Shown here piece by piece: positions 22,340 through 35,324 of a stretch of DNA of 64,000 nt; the stretch's first letter is position 1; each line of letters opens with the position of its first letter. The notes below the pieces were generated by a model. That model was not told where the DNA came from. It searched no databases and saw nothing but the letters and a program-made list of their open reading frames with translations. This DNA is from Luteimonas deserti (lineage in GTDB: Bacteria > Pseudomonadota > Gammaproteobacteria > Xanthomonadales > Xanthomonadaceae): the NCBI RefSeq assembly GCF_013425765.1, contig NZ_JACCJZ010000014.1, positions 36,130 to 100,129 of the forward strand, given 5' to 3'. Made by a program: the position numbers and the translations under genes.

Positions 22340-22517
22340 GATCGGCGCACTCGAGATGCGCCCCCGGTATACCGGGCTCCCGCCACCCGTTCCGGCCGCT
22401 GCCCACCGTTCGCGACGGTCCATGTCCCGACGCCGACCCACGGACGGGCAGCGCCGGGTCCGCGGCAGCGTCGCGCCGGACGAAGTCATTTCATGGGGGC
22501 TCGCTTATCGAGGGCGA

Positions 22518-22991
22518 TCAGCCCGCCCGGTGATAGGGATGGTTGGCGAGCATCGCAGCGGCCCGGTAGACCTGCTCGGCCAGCACCAGGCGCACCAGCA
22601 TGTGCGGAAGGGTCAATGGTCCGAGCGACCAGCGTTCGTCGGCCCGGGCGAGCACCTCGGGGGCATGCCCTTCCGGCCCGCCGATCAAAAACGCCAGATC
22701 GCGGCCCTGCATGCGCCAGTGCTCGAGGCGCCGGGCCAGATCCTCCGACGAATGCATGCGCCCGCGGCCGTCCAGTGCGACCACACATGTATCGCGCGAC
22801 AGGGCGGCGAGGACACGCCCGCCCTCGTCACTGGTCGCGCGCGCGGCATCCCGGCCCTTGCCGCGCAGGCCGGGCTCGATTTCGACGAGGTCCAGCGGCA
22901 GCCAGTGCGACAACCGCTTGCGGTACTCGGCAAACCCCTCCGCCACCCAGGGCGGGGCGCGCTCGCCGACGGCGACGAGGGTCGCCTTCAT
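22518..22991 (-). CDS. rlmH: 23S rRNA (pseudouridine1915-N3)-methyltransferase
   Basis: SPOUT-class methyltransferase that methylates pseudouridine 1915 in helix 69 of 23S rRNA on the 70S ribosome, using S-adenosylmethionine. It has 157 residues (family about 155). The knot motif FLIGGPEGHAPEV and the C-terminal SLGPLTLPHMLVRLVLAEQV with YRAAAMLANHPYHR are diagnostic. It is the last gene of the leuS-lptE-holA-nadD-rsfS-rlmH run, 39 bases after rsfS. Confidence 0.97.
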   Translation of the reverse strand: MKATLVAVGERAPPWVAEGFAEYRKRLSHWLPLDLVEIEPGLRGKGRDAARATSDEGGRVLAALSRDTCVVALDGRGRMHSSEDLARRLEHWRMQGRDLAFLIGGPEGHAPEVLARADERWSLGPLTLPHMLVRLVLAEQVYRAAAMLANHPYHRAG

Positions 22992-23030
22992 CGCCGGCCA
23001 CCGCCGACGACGGGGATCAACGGCAGGCGG

Positions 23031-23444
23031 TCAGCGCCCGCCACGCGGGCCGCGATCCTCGTCCGGCGGCTGGTCGCCGACGGTCCACAGGCGCTCGAGC
23101 GCATAGAACTCGCGCACCCGCGGCAGCATGACGTGTACGACCACGTCGCCGAGGTCGACCAGCACCCATTCCGCTTCGCGTTCGCCTTCCACACCGAGCG
23201 GCTGGCAGTCGAGCTGCTTGGCGCGCTTGACCACCTCGTCGGCGATCGACTTCACGTGGCGGCTCGATGTCCCCGAGGCGATCACCATGAAATCGCAGAC
23301 GCTGCTGCGGCCGCGCACATCGATGTCGACGACCTCCACGGCCTTGAGATGGTCCACCGCCTCGAGCGCCATCTTCAGCAGGACATCGGGCGCAGGCGGA
23401 GGTTCGGGAAGGCGGGTCTTGATGACGTGTGCGGGATTGGACAA
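23031..23444 (-). CDS. rsfS: Ribosome silencing factor RsfS
   Basis: Binds L14 (uL14) on the 50S subunit and blocks subunit joining during starvation. It has 137 residues. Family signatures are VVDIDVRGRSSVCDFMVIAS, GTSSRHVKSIADEVV, EGEREAEWVLVDLGDVVVH and LPRVREFYALERLW. A short disordered, charged C-terminus (PPDEDRGPRGGR) follows. It lies between nadD (29-base gap) and rlmH. Confidence 0.97.
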   Translation of the reverse strand: MSNPAHVIKTRLPEPPPAPDVLLKMALEAVDHLKAVEVVDIDVRGRSSVCDFMVIASGTSSRHVKSIADEVVKRAKQLDCQPLGVEGEREAEWVLVDLGDVVVHVMLPRVREFYALERLWTVGDQPPDEDRGPRGGR

Positions 23445-23473
23445 GGGTGCAGGCTCGTGAAAGGCGTCGGCGA

Positions 23474-24133
23474 TTATAGCGAAGCGCCCGGCGCCGGCCG
23501 GTACAGCCCCGTCGCCTCGATGAATGCGGCCACCCCCGGAGGCAGCAGGGCGTCGACCGGTGCGCCGCGTGCCAGCTGCGCGCGGACCTCCGTCGCCGAA
23601 ACCAGCGACAGCGGCTGACGCAGGCGCAACACCCGCCCCCCGGGCGCGGCGGCGAGATCATCCGGTCGTTCGGTCCAGCGCGCCCGCAGGGCGTCCGCCA
23701 GCACGCCGGGTATCGCGTCATCGAGTCCGCTGCCGGGACGCTCGGCGACGACCAGATGCGCCAGGTCGAACAACGAGGTCCAACGATGCCAGCCGGACAG
23801 CCCCAGCAGGCTGTCGGCGCCGACCAGCCACGCGAGCGGGCGGCGCGGCCCCAGCGCGGCGCGGAGTTCCGCGAGCGTCTCGACCGTATAACTGCGCCCG
23901 CCGCGCTGCAGTTCGCGCCGGTCCAGCACCAGACCGGGCACGTGGGCGATCGCGATCGCGACCATCGCCGCACGCTGGCCGGCGTCGGCGCCGGGCGGAG
24001 CCCGGTGCGGCGGATCCGATGCAGGCACGACATGGACCGTGCAGCGCAATGCATCGCGCGCTGCGCAGGCGATCGCCAGATGGCCGCGGTGGATCGGGTC
24101 GAAGGTACCGCCGTAGACCAGGAACACGTCCAC
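23474..24133 (-). CDS. nadD: Nicotinate-nucleotide adenylyltransferase
   Basis: Adenylates nicotinate mononucleotide to deamido-NAD in NAD synthesis; 219 residues. The nucleotidyl-transferase motif GTFDPIHRGHLAIA is at the N-terminus, PASDPPHRAPPGADAGQR is the substrate-loop region, and LSLVSATEVRAQLARG is the ISSTxIR-type ATP motif. It sits 9 bases downstream of holA and upstream of rsfS in a conserved operon. Confidence 0.96.
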   Translation of the reverse strand: MDVFLVYGGTFDPIHRGHLAIACAARDALRCTVHVVPASDPPHRAPPGADAGQRAAMVAIAIAHVPGLVLDRRELQRGGRSYTVETLAELRAALGPRRPLAWLVGADSLLGLSGWHRWTSLFDLAHLVVAERPGSGLDDAIPGVLADALRARWTERPDDLAAAPGGRVLRLRQPLSLVSATEVRAQLARGAPVDALLPPGVAAFIEATGLYRPAPGASL

Positions 24134-24142
24134 GCCGTGGAA

Positions 24143-25189
24143 TCAGGCCGCCAGCAGGGCGCCGGCGCGGGCGTCGGCGACCGCGACCAGCAGGCGCTCC
24201 AGCGCCAGCCAGGCATCCGTGGGGTCCTGGCCCCAGCGCCCCCGGCCCTTGGCGATGCGGTCGACGCGTCCGGCCTCGGCGACGAAGCGCTCCCAGCGCG
24301 GCGCGGGATGCCGCTGCAGCGCCCGCCGATAACCCGCCTGGCGCGCGTCCCAGATGCGCTGGGCCTTGAATTCGGCGGCCACGTTGCCGCCGCGCGCCTG
24401 CACCTGGGCGAGGCTCGCGGCACGCGCGAGTTCCATCACCACCATGCCCATCAGCGCCGGCACGGCTTCGCCTTCCGCACGCAGGCCGGCCAGCATGCGC
24501 ACGGCCTGGGCGGCCTGGCCGTTCATCGCCGCGTCGAGCAGGCGGAAGACGTCGAACCGCGCGGCGTCGGCCACCAGGGCCTGCATGCGCTCGGCGTCTA
24601 GGGTCTGGCCTTCGGCCAGCAAGGCGAGTTTGTCGACCTCCTGCGCCGCGGCCAGCAGGTTGCCGTCCACGCGCTCGGCCAGCTGCTGCACGGCGGCGCG
24701 GTCGGCGAGGACCTTGCGGCTGCGCAGGCGTGCCTCGATCCAACCCTCGAGTTCGTGCGGCTTGACCTGCCACGCGACCACGACATGCCCGACCGAGGCG
24801 ATCGCCTCGCTCCACTTGCCACCGTGCTGGCGGCTCCACTCGCCGCCGGTCACCAGCAGGGTGACGTCGGCCGGTGGATCGGCGCAGAAGCCGGCGATGA
24901 CCTGGGCGCCCTCCTTGCCCGGCTTGGTGGTCGGCAGCCGCACCTCCACCAGACGGCGCGAGGCGAAGAGGCTGGGCGCGCGGAAGGTCGCTTCCAGCGC
25001 GTTCCAGTCGACGTCGCGACCTTCCTGCTCGAACACCTCGCGCTCGGCGACGCCCTGGGCACGCGCGGCCACGCGCACGGCGTCGGCAGCTTCGAGTACA
25101 CGCAGCGGCTCCGGCCCGGCCACGAGGTAGGCCGGGCGAAGAGGCTCGCGTTCGAGCTGCGCGACGAGGCGTTCGGGGGTCAGTTCCAC
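24143..25189 (-). CDS. holA: DNA polymerase III subunit delta
   Basis: Clamp-loader subunit that opens the beta sliding clamp; about 348 residues. It begins VELTPERLVAQLE with PAYLVAGPEPLRVLEAADAV (the degenerate AAA+ N-terminal domain), followed by LFASRRLVEVRLP and a helical C-terminal collar domain. The GTG at 25189 was chosen because the homology begins there; an ATG at 25258 would add 23 low-complexity residues and overlap lptE. It lies 28 bases after lptE and 9 before nadD. Confidence 0.93.
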   Translation of the reverse strand: MELTPERLVAQLEREPLRPAYLVAGPEPLRVLEAADAVRVAARAQGVAEREVFEQEGRDVDWNALEATFRAPSLFASRRLVEVRLPTTKPGKEGAQVIAGFCADPPADVTLLVTGGEWSRQHGGKWSEAIASVGHVVVAWQVKPHELEGWIEARLRSRKVLADRAAVQQLAERVDGNLLAAAQEVDKLALLAEGQTLDAERMQALVADAARFDVFRLLDAAMNGQAAQAVRMLAGLRAEGEAVPALMGMVVMELARAASLAQVQARGGNVAAEFKAQRIWDARQAGYRRALQRHPAPRWERFVAEAGRVDRIAKGRGRWGQDPTDAWLALERLLVAVADARAGALLAA

Positions 25190-25217
25190 GGCGCGCGGCG
25201 GGCGTGCGGCAGGCGGC

Positions 25218-25748
25218 TCACTCGCGCGAGCGTTCCTGCGGGTTGCGGAACACGGCATCGATCCGGCGGATGATCGAGGCGGTCATCTCGCGTTCGAGCT
25301 CGCGGGAAAGCAGTTCACGCTCGGAATCGGCGCCGATCGAGTCGGCCGGCAGCGCCAGATAGTCGCGGGCCAGCTCGATCGCCTGCTGGGGCACGATGTC
25401 GCGGCCGTCGGCATCGCGCATCGAGAACACCACCGCATACCGCAGCGTGTATTCCTGTGCGCGGCCCTGGGCATCGAGGCTGGCAGGCAGGGCGGCCCAG
25501 CGCTCGGACTGGATGTCGAGCACCGCGGTATCGACCGCATCCTCCCCGGCCACGTCCGCACCCGCGGCGGCGAGCGCTCGCTCCACCGAGCGCGCGAGAC
25601 GGCTGTAGGGATCCCCGGACACGACGTCCACCGGGCCGAGGTCCGGCGGCAGGGTCAGCGCATTGCGCAGGTGGAACCCGCAGGCGGAGACCAGCACGGA
25701 CAGGGCGAGGGCGGCAGCGGCCAGACGGATCGGTCGGAAGAGGCTCAT
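25218..25748 (-). CDS. lptE: LPS-assembly lipoprotein LptE
   Basis: Outer-membrane lipoprotein plug of the LptD/E translocon that inserts lipopolysaccharide into the outer leaflet; 176 residues. The signal peptide MSLFRPIRLAAAALALSVL ends in the lipobox VSAC, with Cys as the first mature residue followed by GFHLRNALTLP, the LptE hallmark. Mature segments include ELARDYLALPADSIG and the end RRIDAVFRNPQE. The ATG at 25748 was chosen for the signal peptide. It follows leuS by 75 bases and precedes holA, the conserved order. Confidence 0.94.
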   Translation of the reverse strand: MSLFRPIRLAAAALALSVLVSACGFHLRNALTLPPDLGPVDVVSGDPYSRLARSVERALAAAGADVAGEDAVDTAVLDIQSERWAALPASLDAQGRAQEYTLRYAVVFSMRDADGRDIVPQQAIELARDYLALPADSIGADSERELLSRELEREMTASIIRRIDAVFRNPQERSRE

Positions 25749-25823
25749 GGGCGGCAGTCTGGACGAGGGGGACGGGGGCGGCAAGCAACGCGGGTGCAGA
25801 TGCGGGTCGAGGCGTCGCGGGGT

Positions 25824-28682
<2,859 letters not shown>

Positions 28683-28683
28683 C

Positions 28684-28689
28684 TAGACT
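28684..28689 (+). promoter_or_regulatory. Candidate -10 element of the diguanylate cyclase gene
   Basis: TAGACT in GGCTAGACTG, 27 bases before the GTG start at 28717 and on the opposite side from leuS. No good -35 is visible. Same word and similar spacing as at 52756 and 61809. Confidence 0.35.
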
Positions 28690-28716
28690 GCGCGGCCCGT
28701 CCCCTGCCCGCGTCCC

Positions 28717-30420
28717 GTGCCCGGTTCCCGCTCGCGCCTGTCGCATTACCGCATTCCGCTGTTCGCCGTCGCCGTCGTGGCCCTGGTCGGCGTCGGTGTC
28801 GCCAGCGTGCTGGGCGTGGCCGGACTGCGCAAAAGCAATGCGTGGACCGAGCACACCTACCAGGTGATCCACGCCATCGAGGTCACCGATCGCGCGGTGC
28901 GGGCGACCGAAGCCAATGCCCGCGCCTACCGGCTCACCGGGCATCCCGAGTTCCGCAGCCAGTTTCTGGCCGCCCTGCCAGGTGTCGACGCCGCGGCCGC
29001 CCGCCTGGTCGCCCTGGTCGAAGACGATCCCGCCCAGGCGGCGCCGGCCCATGCGCTGCGCGACGCGGCCAATGCCCACGCCGCCGACCTGCGCAGGCTC
29101 TACGACCTGCAGGAGGTGGAGGGCGCGGAGGCCGCCCGCCAGGCGACGGACGCTGCGGCCACGCTGCGCCAGTGGCGCGCGATCGAAACCGCGGCGACGC
29201 AGCTGCGGCGCGGCGAGACCCGCATGCTCCAGGACCGCAAGGCGCACGCGCAGCGTCAGGGCCTGCGCCTGACCGCGATCGTGGTGTCGGGCACGGTGCT
29301 GTCGGCATTGCTGATGGGCCTGCTGATGTGGAATGTCGTGCGCGAGAACAGCCGCGTGCGCGCACTGGAGCGCAAGACGCGCCAGGCCTCGCAGGAAATG
29401 GCCAACACGATGCGCCGGATCGACCGCCTGTCCCGGCAGCGTCACGCCCTGAGCCGGTATTCGGGCATGTTGCAGAGCTGCGAGACGCGTGACGAGATCC
29501 TGCGCCTGACCGGGGAGACCATCCATGCGCTGGTGCCGGGCGTCGGCGGCGAGTGCTACCTGTTCCGCGCCTCGCAGGATTTCTACGAGATCGCCGCGAC
29601 CTTCGGCGATGCCCCGGCCGCGAGTGCGGACAGCGTGCTGCCGAACCAGTGCTGGGCGCTGAGGCGCGGCCAGCCGCACCTGGTCCCGGGCGGCCAGGGC
29701 CCGCGCTGCGACCATCTCGACGTGGCCAGCGCGCGCGGCGACATGGACAGCCTGTGCATGCCGCTCGCCGCGCAGGGCACCGCCCTCGGCCTGCTGCACG
29801 TGGCACTGCCGGCCGACGGCGACCACGAGATCGAGATCGAGCTGCTCGGCCAGGTCGCCGAACAGCTCGGGCTGGCCGTCGCCAACCTGCAACTGCGCGA
29901 GACGCTGCGCACGCAGTCGCTGCGCGACCCGCTGACCGGCCTGTTCAACCGGCGCTATCTGGAAGTGAGCCTGAGCCGGGAACTGCACCGCTGCGAACGC
30001 CGCCAGCTGCCGTTGTCGGTGCTGATGCTGGATGTCGACCATTTCAAGCGCTTCAACGACACCCATGGTCACGCGGCCGGTGACGCGCTGCTGGCCCAGG
30101 TCGGCCGGCTGATCCAGTCCACCGTGCGCGCCGAGGACTTCGCCTGCCGCTACGGCGGCGAGGAGTTCACGGTGGTGATGCCGGAACTCGACGCTGCCGG
30201 CGCCTGCACCCGGGCCGAGCAGATCCGCCGCGCGATCGGCATGGCCACCGTGCAGCATGCCGGGCAGACCCTCGGCCCGGTCACCGTATCGATCGGTATC
30301 GCCACGTTCCCCGGCGACGGCACGACGCCGGAGCTGCTGATGCAGGTCGCCGACACCATGCTCTACCGGGCCAAGGCCGCGGGTCGCGACCGCGTGCTGC
30401 ACGCATCGCACCAGGGCTGA
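28717..30420 (+). CDS. Membrane diguanylate cyclase (CHASE3-like, GAF, GGDEF)
   Basis: A 567-residue protein predicted to make cyclic di-GMP. One membrane helix (about 13-37) is followed by a mostly helical periplasmic sensor of about 145 residues resembling CHASE3 ([20 protein letters not shown]), a second helix (about 183-208), a coiled linker, a GAF-like domain (about 250-395) and a C-terminal GGDEF domain. The active site reads GGEEF at 480-484. The product-inhibition I-site RAED is at 471-474, exactly five residues before it, so feedback control is expected. The start is GTG. The signal sensed is unknown. It is divergent from leuS. Confidence 0.92.
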   Translation: MPGSRSRLSHYRIPLFAVAVVALVGVGVASVLGVAGLRKSNAWTEHTYQVIHAIEVTDRAVRATEANARAYRLTGHPEFRSQFLAALPGVDAAAARLVALVEDDPAQAAPAHALRDAANAHAADLRRLYDLQEVEGAEAARQATDAAATLRQWRAIETAATQLRRGETRMLQDRKAHAQRQGLRLTAIVVSGTVLSALLMGLLMWNVVRENSRVRALERKTRQASQEMANTMRRIDRLSRQRHALSRYSGMLQSCETRDEILRLTGETIHALVPGVGGECYLFRASQDFYEIAATFGDAPAASADSVLPNQCWALRRGQPHLVPGGQGPRCDHLDVASARGDMDSLCMPLAAQGTALGLLHVALPADGDHEIEIELLGQVAEQLGLAVANLQLRETLRTQSLRDPLTGLFNRRYLEVSLSRELHRCERRQLPLSVLMLDVDHFKRFNDTHGHAAGDALLAQVGRLIQSTVRAEDFACRYGGEEFTVVMPELDAAGACTRAEQIRRAIGMATVQHAGQTLGPVTVSIGIATFPGDGTTPELLMQVADTMLYRAKAAGRDRVLHASHQG

Positions 30421-30517
30421 CGCCGGGCGCCGGGCAGCCCGCGCGCCCGCACACGTGCATCCGCCGCAGGGCGTGGCGGCGTGCTTCAATGCGGCGACCG
30501 TCCGCCGGAGTGTCCGT

Positions 30518-31834
<1,317 letters not shown>

Positions 31835-31840
31835 GCTGCG

Positions 31841-32413
31841 TCAGCGCTGGCGCGGCAACCGCCATGCCAGCGCCAGGGTCCACAGCCACCAGCAGGCCAG
31901 CACGACGCGTTCGCCGATGCCGCCGCCGAATACGCCGGGCGACAGCAGCCCCAGCGTGACGACCGCGCACAGGCCCAGGCTCGGTACGCGCACCGACGGC
32001 AGCGCCAGGCCGGCCAGCAGCGCGCCGGCTGCGAAGGCCAGGTTCCATACCATCCACGCCAGCGCGTGCCAGCGACTGGCGCCCGCATCGAGTTCCTGCA
32101 CATCCAGTGGCAGCAGGCCCTGGGCCGCGAACGCCAGTGCGGCGAGCAGCAGCAGATTCAGGGCGATTCCCGCGATGCGCCCGGGACCCGCGCCCAGGCC
32201 GGCCCGCAGCCGCAGCGCGACCCCGGCGACGACGAGCCCCGGCCCGATCCATGCCAGCAGATTGAACAGCCACGCCAGCGGCAGTCCGCCTGCGCCCGGC
32301 AAGGCCAGCGGCGCGCGCGCCGGCACGCCGGTCATCGCCGCGAACACCACCAGGGCCAGCAGCGTGCAGCCGTGGGCGCCGAGTACCCGCCTCAACCGGC
32401 GCGCGCGCGTCAT
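31841..32413 (-). CDS. Hypothetical multi-pass membrane protein
   Basis: About 190 residues with five to six hydrophobic helices ([82 protein letters not shown]). I recognise no catalytic motif and no family with confidence. The ATG at 32413 overlaps the stop of the upstream XRE regulator gene by four bases (ATGA), so the two are translationally coupled and the protein is probably a target or partner of that regulator. It converges with the amidohydrolase gene, 6 bases apart. Confidence 0.75.
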   Translation of the reverse strand: MTRARRLRRVLGAHGCTLLALVVFAAMTGVPARAPLALPGAGGLPLAWLFNLLAWIGPGLVVAGVALRLRAGLGAGPGRIAGIALNLLLLAALAFAAQGLLPLDVQELDAGASRWHALAWMVWNLAFAAGALLAGLALPSVRVPSLGLCAVVTLGLLSPGVFGGGIGERVVLACWWLWTLALAWRLPRQR

Positions 32414-32625
32414 GCCGCCCACCGGAACACGTCCTCGACGCCGACGCCGAACGTGCGCGCGATGCGGAACGCCAGCTCCAGCGACGGCGCGTAGCGCCCC
32501 GCCTCCAGCGCGATGATCGTCTGCCGCGTGACCCGGCAGGCATCGGCCAGCGCCTGCTGGGTCATCTCGCCGTGCTCGAAACGCAGGCGCCGGATCTCGT
32601 TGGCGATGGGGGTACCGCCGCTCAC
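32410..32625 (-). CDS. Small XRE-family DNA-binding regulator
   Basis: A 71-residue helix-turn-helix protein with no other domain. The HTH runs from about residue 20 to 42 ([21 protein letters not shown]), followed by the typical [21 protein letters not shown]. It matches the short Cro/CI-like regulators that usually sit beside membrane-protein genes and bind short palindromes. The start is GTG. It lies 22 bases after a membrane-protein gene and overlaps another by ATGA. A palindrome at 33341-33360, ahead of the first gene of this run, is a good candidate for its operator. Confidence 0.9.
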   Translation of the reverse strand: MSGGTPIANEIRRLRFEHGEMTQQALADACRVTRQTIIALEAGRYAPSLELAFRIARTFGVGVEDVFRWAA

Positions 32626-32647
32626 AGGCCGGTCCCGTTGTCGCGTG

Positions 32648-33286
32648 TCACGCCGCGTCCCGACGATCGTGCCAGTACAGGACCGCCGTCGCTGCGTACT
32701 CCACCAGCCAGCCGCACATCAACAACAGGATCAACAGATTGGCGATCATGAAGTGCGTGGCCCAGTCCAGCCGCTCCACAGGCGACAGACCCAGCGTCAC
32801 CGCCAGCGCGACCATGGCGGACACAAGCGCGGCGCGGCCCCATCCAGCAGCGCGGGCCTCGATGTCGCGGTCGCGCTCGTCGGACTGCACGTGTCCGTTC
32901 CAGCGAGCGACCAGCACCCGCGACAGCACGGTCCAGGCGATGAGCAGCACGACCAGATTGCGCACGACCACCCGCGACTGCGGGGCATGCGGAATCGACT
33001 CGCTCCCGAACACATGCAGCTTGCTGACGAAGTACAGCGTGGCCACGCACATGAAGACCGTGCCGATCCAGGCCTGCCACTCACCCGGCGCGATCCCCTG
33101 CTCGAGCTCGCCGCGCGGCATTGTCGAAGCCGTGTAGAGCGCAAGCCATGCGGTGCCGAGCAGCCACACCGAGCCCAGCATGCCGATATCGATGCCAACT
33201 CGCGTGGTGCGCCCCGCCACCAGCATCCAGAGCGCAACGCCGGCCAGAATCAACAGTCCCATCCAGCTCCATCGGCGCCAAGCCAT
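32648..33286 (-). CDS. Hypothetical multi-pass membrane protein upstream of the XRE regulator
   Basis: A 212-residue protein with about six hydrophobic helices ([97 protein letters not shown]) and a charged loop with [21 protein letters not shown] do not recognise the family. Proteins of this shape commonly sit next to small XRE regulators, as here. A GGAG ribosome-binding site precedes the ATG at 33286, and the promoter-like TTGACA with a palindrome lies 55-75 bases upstream, in an AT-rich patch unlike its surroundings. Confidence 0.78.
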   Translation of the reverse strand: MAWRRWSWMGLLILAGVALWMLVAGRTTRVGIDIGMLGSVWLLGTAWLALYTASTMPRGELEQGIAPGEWQAWIGTVFMCVATLYFVSKLHVFGSESIPHAPQSRVVVRNLVVLLIAWTVLSRVLVARWNGHVQSDERDRDIEARAAGWGRAALVSAMVALAVTLGLSPVERLDWATHFMIANLLILLLMCGWLVEYAATAVLYWHDRRDAA

Positions 33287-33340
33287 GATGTCAACTCCAG
33301 CAGACCAGAAGTAAAAAATAACTTACATTGCCGCTGCAGG

Positions 33341-33360
33341 ATGTCAACTATTTTTGACAT
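33341..33360. promoter_or_regulatory. Palindromic operator/promoter candidate between the XRE cassette and the thioredoxin gene
   Basis: ATGTCAA and TTGACAT form a perfect 7-base inverted repeat around CTATTT. The minus-strand half contains TTGACA, a consensus -35 for the gene starting at 33286, with a weak -10 (TAAGTT) 16 bases on. On the plus strand TATCCT at 33366-33371 could be a -10 for the thioredoxin gene. A GATGTCAACT word recurs at 33287-33296 overlapping the start codon. The flanking 33310-33360 patch is AT-rich for this genome. The small XRE protein is the likely binder (inference). Confidence 0.5.
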
Positions 33361-33436
33361 GCTTGTATCCTGCGCAACCGCCGCCATCCTTCGGTGATCG
33401 CGCTCCGGCGCTCCCGACCGCCATCCGGAATCCCGC

Positions 33437-34324
33437 ATGCTTCTCAACGGCAACGCCTCCTCCCCCGCTCCCCCCGCGTCCGCCCACGTGTTCGACGCGA
33501 CCACGGCCACGTTCGAAACCGAGGTCCTGCAGAAATCGCTGGACACCCCGGTCCTGATCGACTTCTGGGCCGAGTGGTGCGGCCCGTGCAAATCGCTGGG
33601 CCCGGTGCTCGAGAAGCTCGCGGCCGAGTACAACGGCGCGTTCGTGCTCGCCAAGGTCGATGTCGACAAGGAGCAGCAGATCGCCGCCGCGTTCCAGATC
33701 CGCTCGGTGCCGACGGTGTTCCTGCTGGTCGGCGGGCAGCCGGTCGACGGCTTCCCGGGCGCGCTGCCCGAGGGCGAAGTCCGCGCGTTCCTCGATCGTC
33801 ACGGCATCGTGCCGGGCGACGGCGCGAGCGTCGACGACAAGCCGGCCCCGCTCGATCCGGCCGCCGAAGTCGCGCGTCTGCGCGAGGCGGTCGGCGCCGA
33901 ACCCGACAAGGCGGAGCTGAAGCTCGATCTCGCCCTCGCCCTGCTTCAGACCGGTGCCGCGAAGGAGGCCGAGGGCCTGCTCGACGGCCTGCCCGCGAAC
34001 CTCGCCACCGACGAGCGCGCGGTCAAGGCCCGCGCGCGCCTCGACTTCGCCGCGCTGCTGGCCGATGCGCCGTCCGCCGAGGCTCTGCAGGCGCGTCTCG
34101 ACACCGACCCGGACGATCTGCGCGCCCGGCACCTGCTCGGCGTGCACCGCCTCGTCGCCGGCGATACCGAAGCCGGTCTCGACCAGTTCATCGAGCTGCT
34201 GCGCCGCGATCGCGACTTCGAGGACGGCCTGCCGCGCAAGACGCTGATCGATGCGTTCCGCATCGTCGACGACGCCGAGCTCGTCGGTCGTTACCGCCGC
34301 CGGATGGCGTCACTGCTGTTCTGA
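33437..34324 (+). CDS. Thioredoxin with TPR domain (CnoX/YbbN-like)
   Basis: A 295-residue cytoplasmic protein: an N-terminal thioredoxin domain (about 15-125) with active site WCGPC (Cys48, Cys51) in IDFWAEWCGPCKSLGPV and the cis-proline in RSVPTVFLL, followed by TPR-like helical repeats (about 140-290, for example AELKLDLALALLQTGAAKEA). This is the architecture of the chaperedoxin CnoX (YbbN), which protects clients from over-oxidation and hands them to GroEL. E. coli CnoX has lost the CGPC motif, whereas this one keeps it, as in Caulobacter, so it may also reduce disulfides. The upstream palindrome may affect its expression. Confidence 0.9.
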   Translation: MLLNGNASSPAPPASAHVFDATTATFETEVLQKSLDTPVLIDFWAEWCGPCKSLGPVLEKLAAEYNGAFVLAKVDVDKEQQIAAAFQIRSVPTVFLLVGGQPVDGFPGALPEGEVRAFLDRHGIVPGDGASVDDKPAPLDPAAEVARLREAVGAEPDKAELKLDLALALLQTGAAKEAEGLLDGLPANLATDERAVKARARLDFAALLADAPSAEALQARLDTDPDDLRARHLLGVHRLVAGDTEAGLDQFIELLRRDRDFEDGLPRKTLIDAFRIVDDAELVGRYRRRMASLLF

Positions 34325-34422
34325 GTCCCGTCGCGGGGCGCGTCCGCACCGGCTGCGGTACGGAAGCCGCCCGTACCGCGGCGTACGGTAACATCCGCAG
34401 CCCGCTGCCCACCCGGTCCACC

Positions 34423-34905
34423 ATGACGCCGCGTCGCCTCCGCCTGCTGATGAACCTGTGGCCGCCGTTCCTGTTCGCGGGCATCCGTGTGACCGCGATG
34501 GGCGACGGCTTCCGTCACGCCCGGGTGGAACTGCGCCAGCGCTGGTACAACCGCAACTACGTCGGCACCCACTTCGGCGGCAACCTGTTCGCGATGACCG
34601 ATCCGTTCTGGATGATCATGACGCTGCGCGCGATCGGCGACGAACACGTGGTCTGGGACAAGGCGGCGGAGATCGAATTCATCCGCCCCGGGCGCGGCAC
34701 CGTCCATGCCGAGTTCCATCTCGATGACGCCACCCTCCAGACGATCCGGGAGGCGACCGAACACGGTGCCAAACATCTGCACTGGTTCACCACCGACGTG
34801 CTCGACGCGGCGGGGGAACCTGTCGCGCGTGTGCGCAAGCAGATCTACGTGCGCCGCAAGCGGCGCAGCGGTCAGTCCGGGTCTGGGCCCGATTCGAGCA
34901 GATAG
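34423..34905 (+). CDS. DUF4442 hot-dog-fold protein
   Basis: A 160-residue protein with the DUF4442 hot-dog fold related to thioesterases: LLMNLWPPFLFAGIRV, then RQRWYNRNYVGTHFGGNLFA and MTDPFWMIMTLRAIGD, with IEFIRPGRGTVHAEF after. No substrate is established for the family. The ATG at 34423 is preceded at 28 bases by TAACAT, a possible -10. The last 34 bases overlap, on the opposite strand, the end of a possible broken gene. Confidence 0.85.
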   Translation: MTPRRLRLLMNLWPPFLFAGIRVTAMGDGFRHARVELRQRWYNRNYVGTHFGGNLFAMTDPFWMIMTLRAIGDEHVVWDKAAEIEFIRPGRGTVHAEFHLDDATLQTIREATEHGAKHLHWFTTDVLDAAGEPVARVRKQIYVRRKRRSGQSGSGPDSSR

Positions 34906-35310
34906 GCCGGCAGCGGCAACGACCGGGTCGCGCCTCGGCTGGCGTCGTGCTGGGCGATCTCCGGCGAACGCCCGTCCGCGGTGACCGTGACGTCGCGTGC
35001 GGGACTCCGCAGCACCGTGAGGCGGCGTGTCAGACCAGAAGGCAGGGTCCACACCACCTGTCGCATCAGCCAATGCTTGCATGTCCGCATCGGCGACGTC
35101 GTACCGCGGCACCCGGATCGCGTCGAACGCATCGAGCCCTTCGCACGCGCTCGGCGCGTCCAGCAGCTCCTGGGCAGCGCGCCGCTCCGGCGTCGGTCCA
35201 TGCAGCCGCGCGACAGGTATCCTGTCCGCCGCGCCAGACCCCGCGCCGAACGCATCGACGCGTCCGATCGCATGCGAGCGGTGCGCAGGGCCACAGACCC
35301 GCGCCTTCAC
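34872..35310 (-). pseudogene. Probable small gene with a frameshift, unknown function
   Basis: The gap between the DUF4442 gene and the FAD-dehydrogenase gene has protein-like reading on the minus strand in two frames. From about 35250 to 35055 one frame reads RRAAQELLDAPSACEGLDAF, then IRVPRYDVADADMQALADAT. After about 35050 that frame turns to nonsense, while the next frame gives VVWTLPSGLTRRLTVLRS, then VTVTADGRSPEIAQHDAS and ends PLPAYLLESGPDPD at a stop (34872-34874). A single frameshift near GGTGGTGTGG would join them into about 125 residues. I recognise no family. The GTG at 35310 is the only upstream start in the first frame. Decay or a sequencing error are both possible. Confidence 0.42.
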
Positions 35311-35324
35311 CGCCCCGAATCCCG

